From Brachionus plicatilis (lineage: Eukaryota; Rotifera; Eurotatoria; Ploima; Brachionidae), in the NCBI GenBank assembly GCA_010279815.1, contig QEOQ01000688.1, forward strand, positions 1 to 64,000: a stretch of 64,000 nucleotides of DNA. The letters are read 5' to 3'. The position numbers were made by a program, and so were the translations under genes. Below are positions 53,372 to 64,000 of this stretch, piece by piece (within the stretch, counting starts at the first letter, position 1; the number at the start of each line of letters is the position of its first letter). The notes below the pieces were generated by a model. That model saw nothing but the letters and a program-made list of their open reading frames with translations. It was not told where the DNA came from and ran no database searches.

Positions 53372-54293
53372 TTATTTGACTAAATCAATCGCAACACCTT
53401 GTTTAACGTAAAGATTCTTATCAAGTGCTTCGAGCATAAATTTGGCCACATTTGCTCTTGGTATCTGACTTTTGGTCGAATAATCAGGAAAAAAGTAAGC
53501 ATTTTCATTTACTTTTACTTCAGAATCTAAATTTTCTGTTCAATTTTCAATTGTTTAAATCAAGTCTTAAAAATTTTACCCGAGATTGCAGCATCAAGTA
53601 ATCTCGGTGGTCTTACAATTGTGTAGTCAATGTCGGAGCATTGGTTGAATAAATATTCTTCCATTTCATTCATACTGTCCAAATGTCTTCCTAACATTGG
53701 TCTCATCACCATTTTGTAAATCATCGGATAAATGTTATCGGCTAAAATAAAAATTGAGAATAGATAATTTTCTACAAATATCTCTAGAATTACGTTTAGA
53801 ATAAAATGATGTAAGACATATCAAACGTTTTAGATTAGCTTTTCTCATGGCTTCTATAATCGCTTTGATAGAGTCTTGGTAAAAAGTAATCTTGAACAAA
53901 GCGAATCCAGCAACTCCAAGTGTAGATAGAACACAGTCATGTCCTGCAATGTGCGAAGCAACTTCTTCTGAATTTAAAATGTCACATTTTACTATCTAAA
54001 ATTTAATTATAAATAAATGTAATTTCATTCATTTAATTTTTACTTTTAAGTTTTTGTTGCTTTCGTGCTGAGCCAGTTTTGCGGGATTACGAACCAAAGC
54101 TGTACATTCATCACCACGCTCAAGTATCTGTGATACTAATTGTAAACCTGTATTACCCTTATTCAAAAAAATACAGTTAAATATATCTGTCAACAAAAAA
54201 AATAGAATCAGCTCAATTTTTCTCATTTATAATTAGCTGAGTCCTTTTAAATTAGAAAAAAATTACAGTTGATCCAAAAACAGCAATTTTCAT
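53372..54293 (-). CDS. NAD(P)-binding NmrA/BLVRB-like reductase
   Basis: Five exons: 54267-54293, 54044-54157, 53794-53995, 53580-53741 and 53372-53526, totalling 220 codons (219 residues). The N-terminus MKIAVFGSTGNTGLQLV is the GxxGxxG Rossmann motif of atypical short-chain dehydrogenases. Next come CTALVRNPAKL, KCDILNSEEV, HDCVLSTLG, AIIEAMRKANLKRLICLTSF, and a C-terminal YTIVRPPRLLD and QIPRANVAKFMLEAL. Order, spacing and length match biliverdin reductase B and NmrA-like relatives, which bind NADPH and reduce flavins or act as redox sensors. The exact substrate cannot be read. The first exon has just 9 codons, splitting the GxxGxxG motif. Confidence 0.85.
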
Positions 54294-54887
54294 TTTTTAG
54301 ATTGAATATTAAATTCTAAATTTTTTTAAAATGACAAAAATTAAATGAAAATGATTCAATGAAATTCTTCAAAAAATTAAATATGACAAAGCTTTCATCC
54401 ATGAACAAATGCTGACAAAAAAATTATAATTTAGACTTGGAAATTAAATTCAAAAGATTTAACAATAAAAAAAACTTTTTCTTTAACTTTGTTAAATAAC
54501 CTAACATTTCGTGAATATTCTAGTCACCTTTTTGAACGAACAATCATTTACATAATACCAAAAATTTCGAAAATATTCTTTTTTTCCTTAGAAATTTTTA
54601 CTAAATAAGCATAAAAATGCATGTTTTAATTAGATAAAAAAATTATAAAAATCAAAAAATTTGATATTTAAAACTGAAACTAATTCTACAGATAAATCAA
54701 ATTTTTTATTTATAAATCGAGTTTTATTACGATTAATTAAAAAAAATCGATAAAATTTTTTATCACTTGAGCTAATTTGATTAACCCAAAGTGCATTAAT
54801 ATTTTCAATAGAATAAAGTAAATAAAATACTAAAAAAAACTCAAAAATTCGCTTCAAAAACGTCTAAAAAATAAAAATTGTGCTTTT

Positions 54888-57800
54888 TTAACTGCTATTG
54901 TTAGGCGAAAAGCATGTCGAGCAATTTGACGGACTTGTAGTCTTGCTGGATGGTGTATAACTGGCTTCCAAAATCTGAATTGGTCTAAAATGATGATCAA
55001 AAAATTCATTTTCCAAATAAAAAAGAGTCCTGTATCGTTCAAATCTGTCAATGAGCAGCATATCGGCAGAGTTTCTATCTTTCGCATTAAAAGCTGGACC
55101 TCGACACTCTTCACTTTCGTCATCATCAAATTCGTCCAAAACTCCAAACGCATCAAAATTCGGCACAATCCACTGTAGAATAGATGAATTTATACCAGCA
55201 AACATTTTTTTTATATTCTCTACTCTATCTATCGTTGTACTACACTCGACTATCAAGCTTTTTATGTAATCACTAACAGATCCATCAGGCTACAGAAAAA
55301 TGAATAAAGTAAAAAAAAATTACTCTTATCTACAGTGTATTTAGTTAATAAAAATAAATTTTTGAAAAAAATTAATTATTTATGTACTTTGTTTATTAAA
55401 TGAAATATGTCGGATGCGATTCGGCATAGTGTAGTACTCATCCAATTTTCACCAAGAATAGGTCTTAGACTCTCTAACTTGGATTTGATTATTCTGTAAA
55501 TTGTAATCAAATTGCCAATGTTTCGGCGAACTACAATTTTGGTGCGCTCTTCCAAAGACTAAAATTGAATGTTTTTAAATTAATTTTTTGTAAACTAGAG
55601 ATGAAGAATTGATGAAATTTTTCAAATATGATAGACTCCGAAATTTTTTTTAAAACAAAAAAAATCATTTTACTCATCTTTCTTTTATTTTATTAAATTT
55701 ATTAATTAAATTTTAAATTTATTTTGAAAATTATTCACTAAAATTAATTAACATTTATGAAATAAATTTCCTATTAAAATTTTTTTTCTATTAAAAATGA
55801 AGTGATTTTCATTCTTTTATTTTGCACAGAACTAAAACAAGATTCGAAAGAAACTTCAGCAAAAAGAACCGAATGTTCAGATTAAACTATTCCCCAAAAG
55901 GAACCTAGACCCCTCAAAAAAGCTTCTTTAAAAAAATAAAATGCCTCGAAAAATGTTTCCTCAAAAAGAGTCATACACAAATATAATTTTCCTAGGATCA
56001 ATTTTGCTAATTATTATAAAGATTTTTTTAACATTATTTTTTGTCAATGATAGGTAATTTATTTCATCACGCCTTATAACATAAAAACTTTCCTAAATCA
56101 CTGTTCTAGACTTATACAGTTGAAAAAATTCATATTTTGATTACAAAATATTTTCTATTAAATTTTTCAAAAAGTCATATTATTTTATTTATTTCTTAAT
56201 TTCCAAATAGGAAGTCTCCAGATTGATTTCTAAATTAAATAAGTTACATTAAATTTATTAATCTAAATTTTTTTAAAAATTTAGAAATTATTTTCTGCCA
56301 CTCGAATATAATTTATGCGTATTATTTTAATGTGATAATTGAGTATGATTTTATTTTTTTATCTATTCGATTCATGCTAAGGCAAATTTTGGCCATGTCG
56401 TAGAAAATGAAAAATGATATTCATGAAAAAATAAAACGAATAATTATAAAAAAAAATTTGCAAGAGAAAACTTTTTTTTAATTTAGTAATTAAATAATAA
56501 AAAAAATTTTGATAAAATGTAAATGGAAGAAAATAATTGACTGTAATATCAAGTTTTCTCTTAAATAAAACAGAGATTAATCATGGAATTTTTGTGCTTG
56601 TACAAGAAATTACGAGTGAAGTTCTCCGGGGACCAATCTTAAACAATTTTTTTGATATTCATTAACTATTTATTTAATAATATATTTAAGATTGAAGTAA
56701 AAAAAATAACGCTAAATTTATTTAAGCTCTGTCTATCACTAAAAGTATTGACTTAATAATGAATTATTTCCAAAAAATACTTTCATACAAAATATCTAAA
56801 AGTTCACATGAGTCAAGGTATCATCATGATTCATGTTCACGCACTATAGCTAAAAGTTTTGTGAAATTAAATTTAGACACATTCAGGATTCAAAAAAAAT
56901 CAACTTCTGGACCTTAACTCGAAACTGAAATCAGATAAGAATCATGTTTCTAATTTTTGAAACGTCTATAAATATTCAAAAAATTAATCTTTTTTTAAGA
57001 CCAATCTTATCTGATGTGATAAAATCATAAATACACAAAAATTAATTAAGATAAATCAAAATTAACTATGATGACAGAAATTTCAATTATTTTAGCCTTT
57101 CAAGTTTTAAAAAATGGATCAAAACAGCTAGTGTAAAATTTGAATTCAAATTTTGTTCACTACTTCAAACCAAACATACCAATCTTTCAGGGACTTTATC
57201 AGAGTTTGTTGAATTCTCAAGTCAAGTCCAAGTCAAATACTTTTATTTTTATATTTTTACTGTAATAAACCTACTGTAATTAAATAATTACATTAATTCA
57301 ATTTTTTTAAATTTCATCTTAAAAAAATAAAAATTAAAAAAATGATATTTACATTAATGTGCTCTAGAGATCGGCCATCCTGTACCGTAAATTGTTTCTT
57401 AACCAAATCAATAAATTGTTTGTATAATTCGATTTTATCTCTAGTTGCAAAAAGCCTGTTTTGTAGACGATTATGTGCATTTTTTTTCATTTTTTTAAAA
57501 AATTCAGCCAATTTAAAAAAGTTTAATAAAAATGACCTCAACAATTCAAAACAATTATTTAAATTTTGACTAATTTTATCGCACAACAAACCACGTAGAA
57601 TAGCTGATAAGATTCGGGCTCTCTCACTTATTGAACAAAAATCATTTTTCTCATGAAATTTATGCTTTTTGTATTCATCAGTTAGATTTTCTTTTACCAA
57701 ATTTTCGGTCATGTCTAGAAATTTGTTAATTATGAGTCTGACATCGACAAGATTTACATATTCACTCGAAGAGTGGTATATGTTTTTGACAATGTTACAA

Positions 57801-58201
57801 TTTTTTTCACTCAAATTTTTAATATTCTGTATCCTGTCCACCGCTGGCCGAATGGTCCAACTAGCCAGCAAACCTCTGCCTTCGTCAATGATCTGATTTG
57901 GTTCCCTTTTGACAATTGGGAACGCATTCTCAATCTTTTCTAATTGGTAACAGGCGAGATCGTCAAGCTGGTCTACTCGGTCTTTGAATCTGTCAAGAAT
58001 GGGTGATGCTAGATCAATGCTTGTCTTCAAAGTTGTCTCGGCGAGATTGCATGTTCCTTTGGTAACAAAATTTTTTTCTTTTATTTTGTTGTAGTTCTCC
58101 GAAAGCCAAAAACAAGTCGAAAAAACAATGGGAATTGATTTTATTTTGTCAGGAAACGCTAGCTGCTTGTTGATTTTGGCACATGATTGAGGCGCATCCA
58201 T
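54888..58201 (-). CDS. Perilipin-family lipid-droplet protein
   Basis: Exons 57353-58201, 55388-55558 and 54888-55289 give 474 codons (473 residues). Residues about 24-105 are a PAT domain: IPIVFSTCFWLSENYNKIKE, TCNLAETTLKTSIDLASPIL and CYQLEKIENAFPIVKREPNQ. Vertebrate perilipins have the same order (LPLVSSTCDLV, CEMAEKGVKT, A-PI, LDRIEERLPIL-QPS). Helical segments and a region with SISERARILS (compare SLSTKL in perilipins) and ISQNLN, typical of the C-terminal four-helix part, follow. Perilipins coat lipid droplets and control lipase access. Intron 1 is 1.8 kb; intron 2 is 98 bp. The acidic end (EFDDDESEEC) is lineage-specific. No signal peptide or membrane segment, as expected. Confidence 0.83.
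55559..57352. other. Perilipin intron 1 (1.8 kb)
   Basis: AT-rich. The repeats AAGTCAAGTCC at 57218-57235 relate to the AAGTCA family. No exon or transposon is supported. Confidence 0.5.
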
Positions 58202-60050
58202 TTTTTGACAAGCGAAATAATTTTATCTAAGAATTGGAATGCATAATTAAACAAGATAAAAAATTATTAATATTCGGTCAGGTCCCTTGAGCTTAAATTC
58301 ACGAAATGTTTCAAAATTTTTTTGGTTATGAAAAAGATTTTTAAAGCTTGCTGAGTTTTTACTAAAATTAAACTTGAATTTAATTTTAAAAATAAAACTA
58401 TATAACTTTGTTAATTTGCTTTATTTAGATTAAAGCTGCATTTTTAACTTCGTTTTTATCTTGTTCTACCTAAAAAAAATTTAAATCAAAAATAGATTTA
58501 GAAGCTTCTAATTATAATTTCTTGTCTAGGTTTTAAGCAAACAATTTGAACTTTAGTTGGAAAAAAATTTGAAAATACTTGAAAAAAATTTCAGGTCATC
58601 ATCAAGAAATGCACCAAATGTAAAAATATTAAATTTTAAATCAAAAAATATATTTAATTTAAATTGGAAAAATTGTCTCAAAAAGTTAAAAAAATTATAA
58701 AAAATTAACTTTAAGGCAATATTTTTCTCAACTTTTTCGATTGTTTGAATCATGAAGAATCAATTAAAAATTAAACCAAGTATGCAGTTATATGAATTAG
58801 CACATGATTGATTAAAATTCATTTATCAAATAAATTATTTTGCTAATCATTGATTTATGTATCATTTTTAATCGCAAATTTGTTTTAAAATTAATCTAAA
58901 ATAAATTATATTTTTTTTAAATAAAGACAATGTTGATTTCCAAATGACTCGTTACAGGAATTTTGAAAACAAGCTGAATCAATAAATATGGTGATTAGCT
59001 TTCTTTGTTTATTTAAAGTTTTGGCTCTATATCTTTGTTATCAAAAATGTGATAAAATTCTTATCATTGAAATTTTGCAGTGGTAAAAGCGAATTTTAAT
59101 TTTAGAAAATTTTAAATCGAATAAAAATTATTTTGATTTAATTATTCGAATGCATTTTCATTTAATGATCTAATATAATAGTCTATATTTTTTTCGAAAC
59201 TCATCTCAAATTTATTTGAATATGGCATCGAATTTCAGCAGATATTATTTTCCAGTGTTAGTTTCAGCATTTGAGGTGGTCTCAATAAACCATAAAAGCT
59301 GAGTAAAGTAGAAAATTAAAATAAATTGTGTAGTCTTTCAAAATTTAATGATATTTTTTTATTTAAACTAAACTGAAAAATATTTCTTATTCAATTTCTT
59401 TTAATAAATTTATTCATTTAATCGATAGTTAAATTCGAATGTAATTTAGTTCAAACATAATTCAGGAGAATGAAGCTACTTTAAATTTGATAGTTTAATT
59501 TAACAAGAATTTTACAAGGATTTTTAATGAAAATGATAAACAGAATTCGCTTAAATTTGACTTTAAGAAAAATTGTCTTCTAATCATTAAAATTTACATT
59601 AATGGATAACATTTTGGGCCTCGAATGTTTAAATAATTTAATCATCAAAAATGTTCTGCAAAAAATTATAAATAAAGAGCAAGTTATATTTTTTGAAATT
59701 CAAGAATTTGTTTAATTAGTGATATTGTTATTTAGTTATGATTTTTAATGTTCAAAATTGTTTATATCAAATAGGGAACCAGGTACAAAACACCATTTTC
59801 AACAATTAAAAGCATGTTTTTTTTTTTTAATTTTCTTAATCACGCATTTAAGCTTTTTTATCTTATAACAATTTTAATTTTATATACTTAAGTCAAAAAA
59901 TGAATATTTTAGATTAAATTAGGGCATTTGTCATATGAGATCTAGATTTTTATAAAAATTATATTATTCCTAATAATATAATTTTTATTAATAATATTAT
60001 ATTAATAATATAATATTTATATTAACATTTGTTAATTTTAACAATAAAAA
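58202..60050. other. AT-rich intergenic stretch
   Basis: The perilipin 5' flank and unassigned DNA; a TAATATTA-rich low-complexity patch lies at 59965-60030. No gene supported. Confidence 0.45.
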
Positions 60051-60059
60051 TGTATCCCA

Positions 60060-61075
60060 AAAAAATTAAACAATGATAATATATAAACCTCGAAACAGCT
60101 TTGATAAAATTAAACGTTATAACAAAAAGTTTAAATGAATTGTGTATTTTTAACAAAATTGATATAAACTGGTCAAAAACTTTTTGCATGATTTTTGAAA
60201 AAAGGAAAAAATTATATCCAGATAAGATTTAAGTAGGCAATGAAGACATTTTAGTTGTAAAGAAAATCCGTTTATTAGGTTTCATAATTGATCAAGACCT
60301 TAATTTTACTAAAATTGCATCTAATTCATCAATCCAAGTTAATAGGAAATTATTTTCTATCAAGAGAATTTTTTATCTTGCTACATCAGTAAAAATTCAG
60401 TTTTTTAAGACCTTTTTAAGACCTGCTCTACGCTTTTATGCTACTTTTCAAAAGTGGCAATATAAAAATTAGCTATTTTATAAGAGTTATTATATTTCTA
60501 TCATAAAACTTTTATGAAATAAATAACTATTGAGAAAAGTATAATCTTTATTCATTTCAACATAGATTTTTTGAAAAGATGCTAACTTTTCTTCTAGATG
60601 TCTTTTATATTACAATTCTCCCCTAAATCTAAAAGAGAAATTAAAGAAAGATGACTCACGAAATTTGAATTGTATTTTAAGGAACTACAATAACTTAATT
60701 GAAACAAAGGCAAAATCAAAAAGTGGAGAAAAAATCTTTGAATATTTTTACTCGAGGTTAATAAATTGTATTTGATCAAGAGATCAACGTTGAAGTTCTC
60801 AACGTTTAAGCTTTCAATTTTCAAGAATATTAATATAATTTATAAAGATTTTGTTTCAAAATTTGAATTATTTAACTCAAATAACTTATTGTTAAATTTT
60901 TCAAATAACTATTAAATTAATAACTCCATTCAATTTTTATAATTTAAAAATTTTTTTTTAATGTTAATTTTTTTTGATAATCAATTTAATAAATGAAATG
61001 TTAATCAGTCTCTTGAGGCATGGCCTGTTGATTAACCTTGAAATTATAATAATAATTATTAATTAATACTAAATA
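60060..61075 (+). pseudogene. LINE fragment with hairpin and (AAT)n tail
   Basis: The plus strand from about 60160 reads INWSKTFCMIFEKRKK, a stop, then VGNEDILVVKKIRLLGFIID, QDLNFTKIASNSS, VNRKLFSIKRIFYLATSVKI, QFFKTFLRPAL. This is the thumb region of a second LINE family, distinct from 11940-12890. Decayed C-terminal coding follows to about 60900. The 3' end (61007-61075) has a perfect GTTAATCA/TGATTAAC hairpin and a TTGAAATTATAATAATAATT tail. Stops and frame changes show decay. Confidence 0.82.
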
Positions 61076-61485
61076 CTAAATATTATTTTCTTTTCATTTA
61101 GATATTTAGTTCATGATGATTTAATTTCAAAAAATTTGTCTTTTTATTTATTTTTTTTGTTTTTACCACCAGTATTTATAAATATTTTTAATCTTCTTAC
61201 AATCACTAAAAAGTGATAAAGAGTTTTTTAAATTTTTTAGAAAATTTAGAAATGATCATAACTTACTAGTTTAGTCATGACTTTGACTTAAAGCTTTTTT
61301 ACTTTGATTTTTACTGGTGACTTAAAACTTGATATTTAGGAATGAAAATTCTATTTAGTTATAAAATAATTTATCTCATTTTGAAGATTTCGAAATAAAT
61401 AAAACACATAAAAGGTAAAATGTTCCCATTTAAAGTACTTTAAAAGAATTGAGATAAAAAAGGATTTTTAAAAAAATTTTCAGAA
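61076..61485. other. AT-rich intergenic stretch
   Basis: The 3' flank of RGP1. AAGTCA-like words (GTCATGACTTTGACTTAAAG and GGTGACTTAAAACTTG) at about 61272-61335 belong to the AAGTCA repeat family. Confidence 0.45.
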
Positions 61486-62126
61486 TTAGTTAAGTTTTAA
61501 AATATTGCTTTCTTGGTTTGACGAATGCATTAGATCAGATGCAACAAATGGATCAAATGGATGCAATACTATGGGCAAATCCCAAGATATTATTTCTACT
61601 GGAAGAGAATTAGGTGGCCGCCACGATACACTGATCGCTGAATCATTCGACCTTTGTATTTTTTGAATTCCTATTTTCGATAATGCAAATTCAAAATGTA
61701 ACTTCCATCTTAATGATACTAAAAAAAATCTTTCATTTAATTTAAAAGTAATTAAGCTTGAAAAAATACCAATATCAGAGACAAAAGTTGGTGTTATATT
61801 CACTGGAACTTGAAGACTAAAGTCACTTTTTTTTAAAAACAAACAATGTTCTTTGAGTTCAACGTGAGAATGAACACTTGACAAATGTTGTGTTGATTTT
61901 TTGCGACATTCTTCTGAAATTATCTCTTCACTGTGAAGAGTTACTTTAAACTTGAAAAAATTGATCAAAATTTTAGAATATTTGCTATTTAAAGTTACCT
62001 CAACACATGGTACTTGAGCCTCGTTAAAATCCAAAAATCCAATTATTTTGTCTCCGATTTTATAATTTGTTTTGACCATGGTTATTTTAACAATTTTACC
62101 ATCATGATTTGCAACGCTGTAGTGAC
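61486..62126 (-). CDS. RGP1: RGP1 homologue, 3' exons only (partial)
   Basis: Three exons: 61999-62126, 61770-61950 and 61486-61718. They encode HYSVANHDGKIVKITMVKTN, YKIGDKIIGFLDFNEAQVPC, VEFKVTLHSEE, then SDFSLQVPVNITPTFVSDIV, SLRWKLHFEFALS and SWDLPIVLHP. The order and motifs (DGK-V, [52 protein letters not shown]) are those of the C-terminal half of RGP1. RGP1 is the partner of RIC1 in the guanine nucleotide exchange complex for Rab6 in retrograde Golgi transport. Introns are 48 and 51 bp. The N-terminal half is not found in the remaining 1.9 kb, so it lies past 64000 or beyond a long intron. Confidence 0.82.
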
Positions 62127-64000
62127 CTAAGTTAAAAAATATATTCAAAGAGTTTATTTTGATAAAAAAACTTTAAAACTTCTTATAAATTTTTTGCGTT
62201 TAAAAAAAATCTTACAATTCAATTTATTAAATTTTTTTTATCAGTTAATATTTCAATTTTATGTTAAAAAATGGCCAATTCGGGATTATTTTATCAAATT
62301 AATAAATTGGAAATTTTTTTTTTAAATCAAAATTAACTAAGAAAATTAATTTGCAAATTTTTGAAAAAAGTTTTAAAATTATAAATTAAACATTATTTTT
62401 TTTAAAAATTAAAAATCAACTTTTTATTTTCAAATATGATTTTTAGAAATTTTTAGAGCCAAATAAGGATTTTTTGCTACCTTATTGATTTGACATGAGG
62501 ATCGACAGTGATTTTTCATAAATTTTAAAAGGGCTAAAAAATAGTCTATTTTTAGCGCTTTTCTCAGAATTTTATTTTTTTTATTTTTTTAAGATTTTTC
62601 TAAATAATTCGCACTTTTTACAGCAAAAAATGGTTAAAAAAATAGTATAAACAAAAAGTTAAAAATGAGGCAGCAAAGTAGAATTTTATTAATTTGTAAA
62701 ATTTCCTTAAGTAATGGCAGCTATATGCTTTGAAACATTATTTTTAAAACTTTAATTCTTTTGTTTTTTACTTTTTTATCGTAAAAAAGTTTTAATCTAC
62801 GTAAATTTGGGTTAATTTATTATTTTTAAAGAAAATAACTTAAAAAATATAAAATCTTCAAAATTCATGATGGAAAATCAATACTGTATTACAATCATAA
62901 ATAAATAAAAGATAATTTAAAATGTGATGGTATGTATGTATATGAAAAATCTAAGTTTGAAATCTTAGTTTGACATCTTAGTTTGTTTCTACTACTTTTC
63001 TTCTTTTTCAACTCTTCCTCAAATTTTTTCTTCTTGTCTTTTTTTCGCATAAATGAGTAGAAAAAGGCTGTGAATATAAATAAGATAATACATGATAAAA
63101 GAAAAGAAAAAAGGAAAATAAAAAATAAAACTATAAACTTTGAATTTTTGATTGATTTTTTTTTTGATCTCAGCTGTGACCAGTCACTATAACGATTTTG
63201 TAATGACGAGTTTTTTTTTTGATTTTAACCTGGTCACATAAATAAAAATTTTGGTCACGAAAATTTTGAAATTGGTCACATAAGTTTGTTAATCTTAAGT
63301 GAATATTAGTCGGTAAGGATATGTAATTTTACGAAAAATTACGTAAACTTTTAGTAAAATCGTTTTAAAATGTTTACGGCCAAAAAAATGAGGTTTTTGG
63401 TAAGAAAAATATAAAATTGGCTTTTTTTTTTCTCTCTTTTTTTTTTCTTAATATATCTTAACTTTTTATTTTCAAATATTATTTTTAGAAATTTTTAGAG
63501 CCAAATAAGGATTTTTGGCTACTTTATTGATTTGACATGAGGATCAACAGTAATTTTTCATAAATTGAAAGGGCTAAAAAATAGTCTACATAAATAAAAA
63601 TTTTGGTCACGAAAATTTTGAAACTAGTCACATAAGTTTGCTATAAGTAACTAAAATTGTAATGTTAATACAGTGCTGTCATAAAACGTCCAGAATAGGC
63701 TAAATTACGTTATTTTACGTAAGTTTAAATTATTTTTAGTAAGCTTACGGTAAGGATATGTAATTTTACGAAAAATTACATAAACTTTTAGTAAAATCGT
63801 TTTAAAATGCTTACGGCCAAAAAAATGAGGTTTTTGGTAAGAAAAATATATATTGGCTTCTTTTTCAAAATATTTAGTTAATTTTTTTATGAAAAATTTT
63901 AAAAAATTTAACATTCCTTACCATTTCTTAATTAATTTTACGTAAAATTACACAATTTTTTGTAAAATTTGGTCAAATTTTGTAATGAAAAAATAAATTT
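62127..64000. repeat. Repeat-rich presumed intron of RGP1
   Basis: Two direct repeat families. Family one: about 130 bp at 62417-62550 and 63459-63590, sharing AGAAATTTTTAGAGCCAAAT, GATTTGACATGAGGATC and GGGCTAAAAAATAGTCTA. Family two: about 110 bp at 63312-63420 and 63749-63860, sharing GGTAAGGATATGTAATTTTA, AATCGTTTTAAAATG and TTACGGCCAAAAAAATGAGG. TTTGGTCACGAAAATTTTGA is also repeated (63250 and 63602). ACGTAA-rich words link it to 15617-16343 and 49150-49480. No exon is visible. Confidence 0.7.

Noticed and set aside
54630..54857. A 75-codon minus-strand frame with a signal-peptide-like start just after perilipin
   Set aside because: No cysteines or known domain, strongly AT-driven composition, and it sits where the perilipin 3' UTR should be. 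Probably chance.
1..64000. CRISPR array, prokaryotic operons, ribosome binding sites, rRNA
   Set aside because: None seen. Spliceosomal introns, poly(A) signals and gene families show eukaryotic DNA.

Overview
The window is AT-rich eukaryotic nuclear DNA from an invertebrate animal. The evidence is spliceosomal GT-AG introns that are mostly 35-110 bp long, a papilin/lacunin-type extracellular matrix gene, a perilipin-like gene, FOXRED1, RGP1 and PDIA6 orthologues, a neuronal-calcium-sensor-type EF-hand gene, and many non-LTR and cut-and-paste transposon relics. The very low G+C, the short introns and the repeat content fit a rotifer of the Brachionus type. That is a guess from sequence style, not a proven assignment. 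There are no bacterial operons and no CRISPR array.

Layout. 1-5150: the end of a pogo-like transposon copy, small palindromic elements, a tRNA-Thr(AGT), a minisatellite, a LINE relic and a Tc1-like relic. 5163-8897: a three-level nested transposon. An outer element with long inverted repeats and a perfect 9-bp target duplication contains a smaller inverted-repeat element with a FLYWCH-like ORF and an apparently intact pogo/Tigger element with a 453-codon transposase. 9125-10453: intronless, G+C-rich PDIA6/P5 gene. 11900-22700: mostly repeats (LINE reverse transcriptase pieces, a MULE SWIM-finger relic, a LINE-like element carrying only ORF1, long palindromes) with a small unknown ORF and a Ly6/three-finger gene at 19625-20112. 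23384-25110: FOXRED1, 8 exons. 25860-26375: a 516-bp terminal-repeat retrotransposon in miniature. 27413-28669: a helical protein with a long hydrophobic segment, resembling alpha-pore-forming or ApoL-like proteins. 30382-31090: EF-hand calcium sensor.

34905-51705 is one 24-exon gene for a 1,959-residue papilin-like matrix protein. After a signal peptide it has four papilin FGCC cassettes, 12 Kunitz domains, an antistasin domain, a WAP domain, nine Ig domains and a PLAC domain. It lacks the N-terminal thrombospondin repeats of classical papilin. Its large introns carry LINE pieces and several long inverted-repeat elements. 53372-54293 is a BLVRB/NmrA-like NAD(P)-binding protein, 54888-58201 a perilipin, and 61486-62126 the 3' exons of RGP1, whose 5' exons are not visible and may lie past the window edge.

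The exon models of FOXRED1, papilin, BLVRB-like, perilipin, the EF-hand gene, the Ly6 gene and the pore-former-like gene were built by joining GT-AG boundaries by hand. Each summed to a whole number of codons, which is an internal check. The genes look like unrelated housekeeping and matrix genes. The most striking features are the density of long-arm inverted repeats, the conserved hairpin 3' tails shared by LINE-like elements, and the miniature LTR element.
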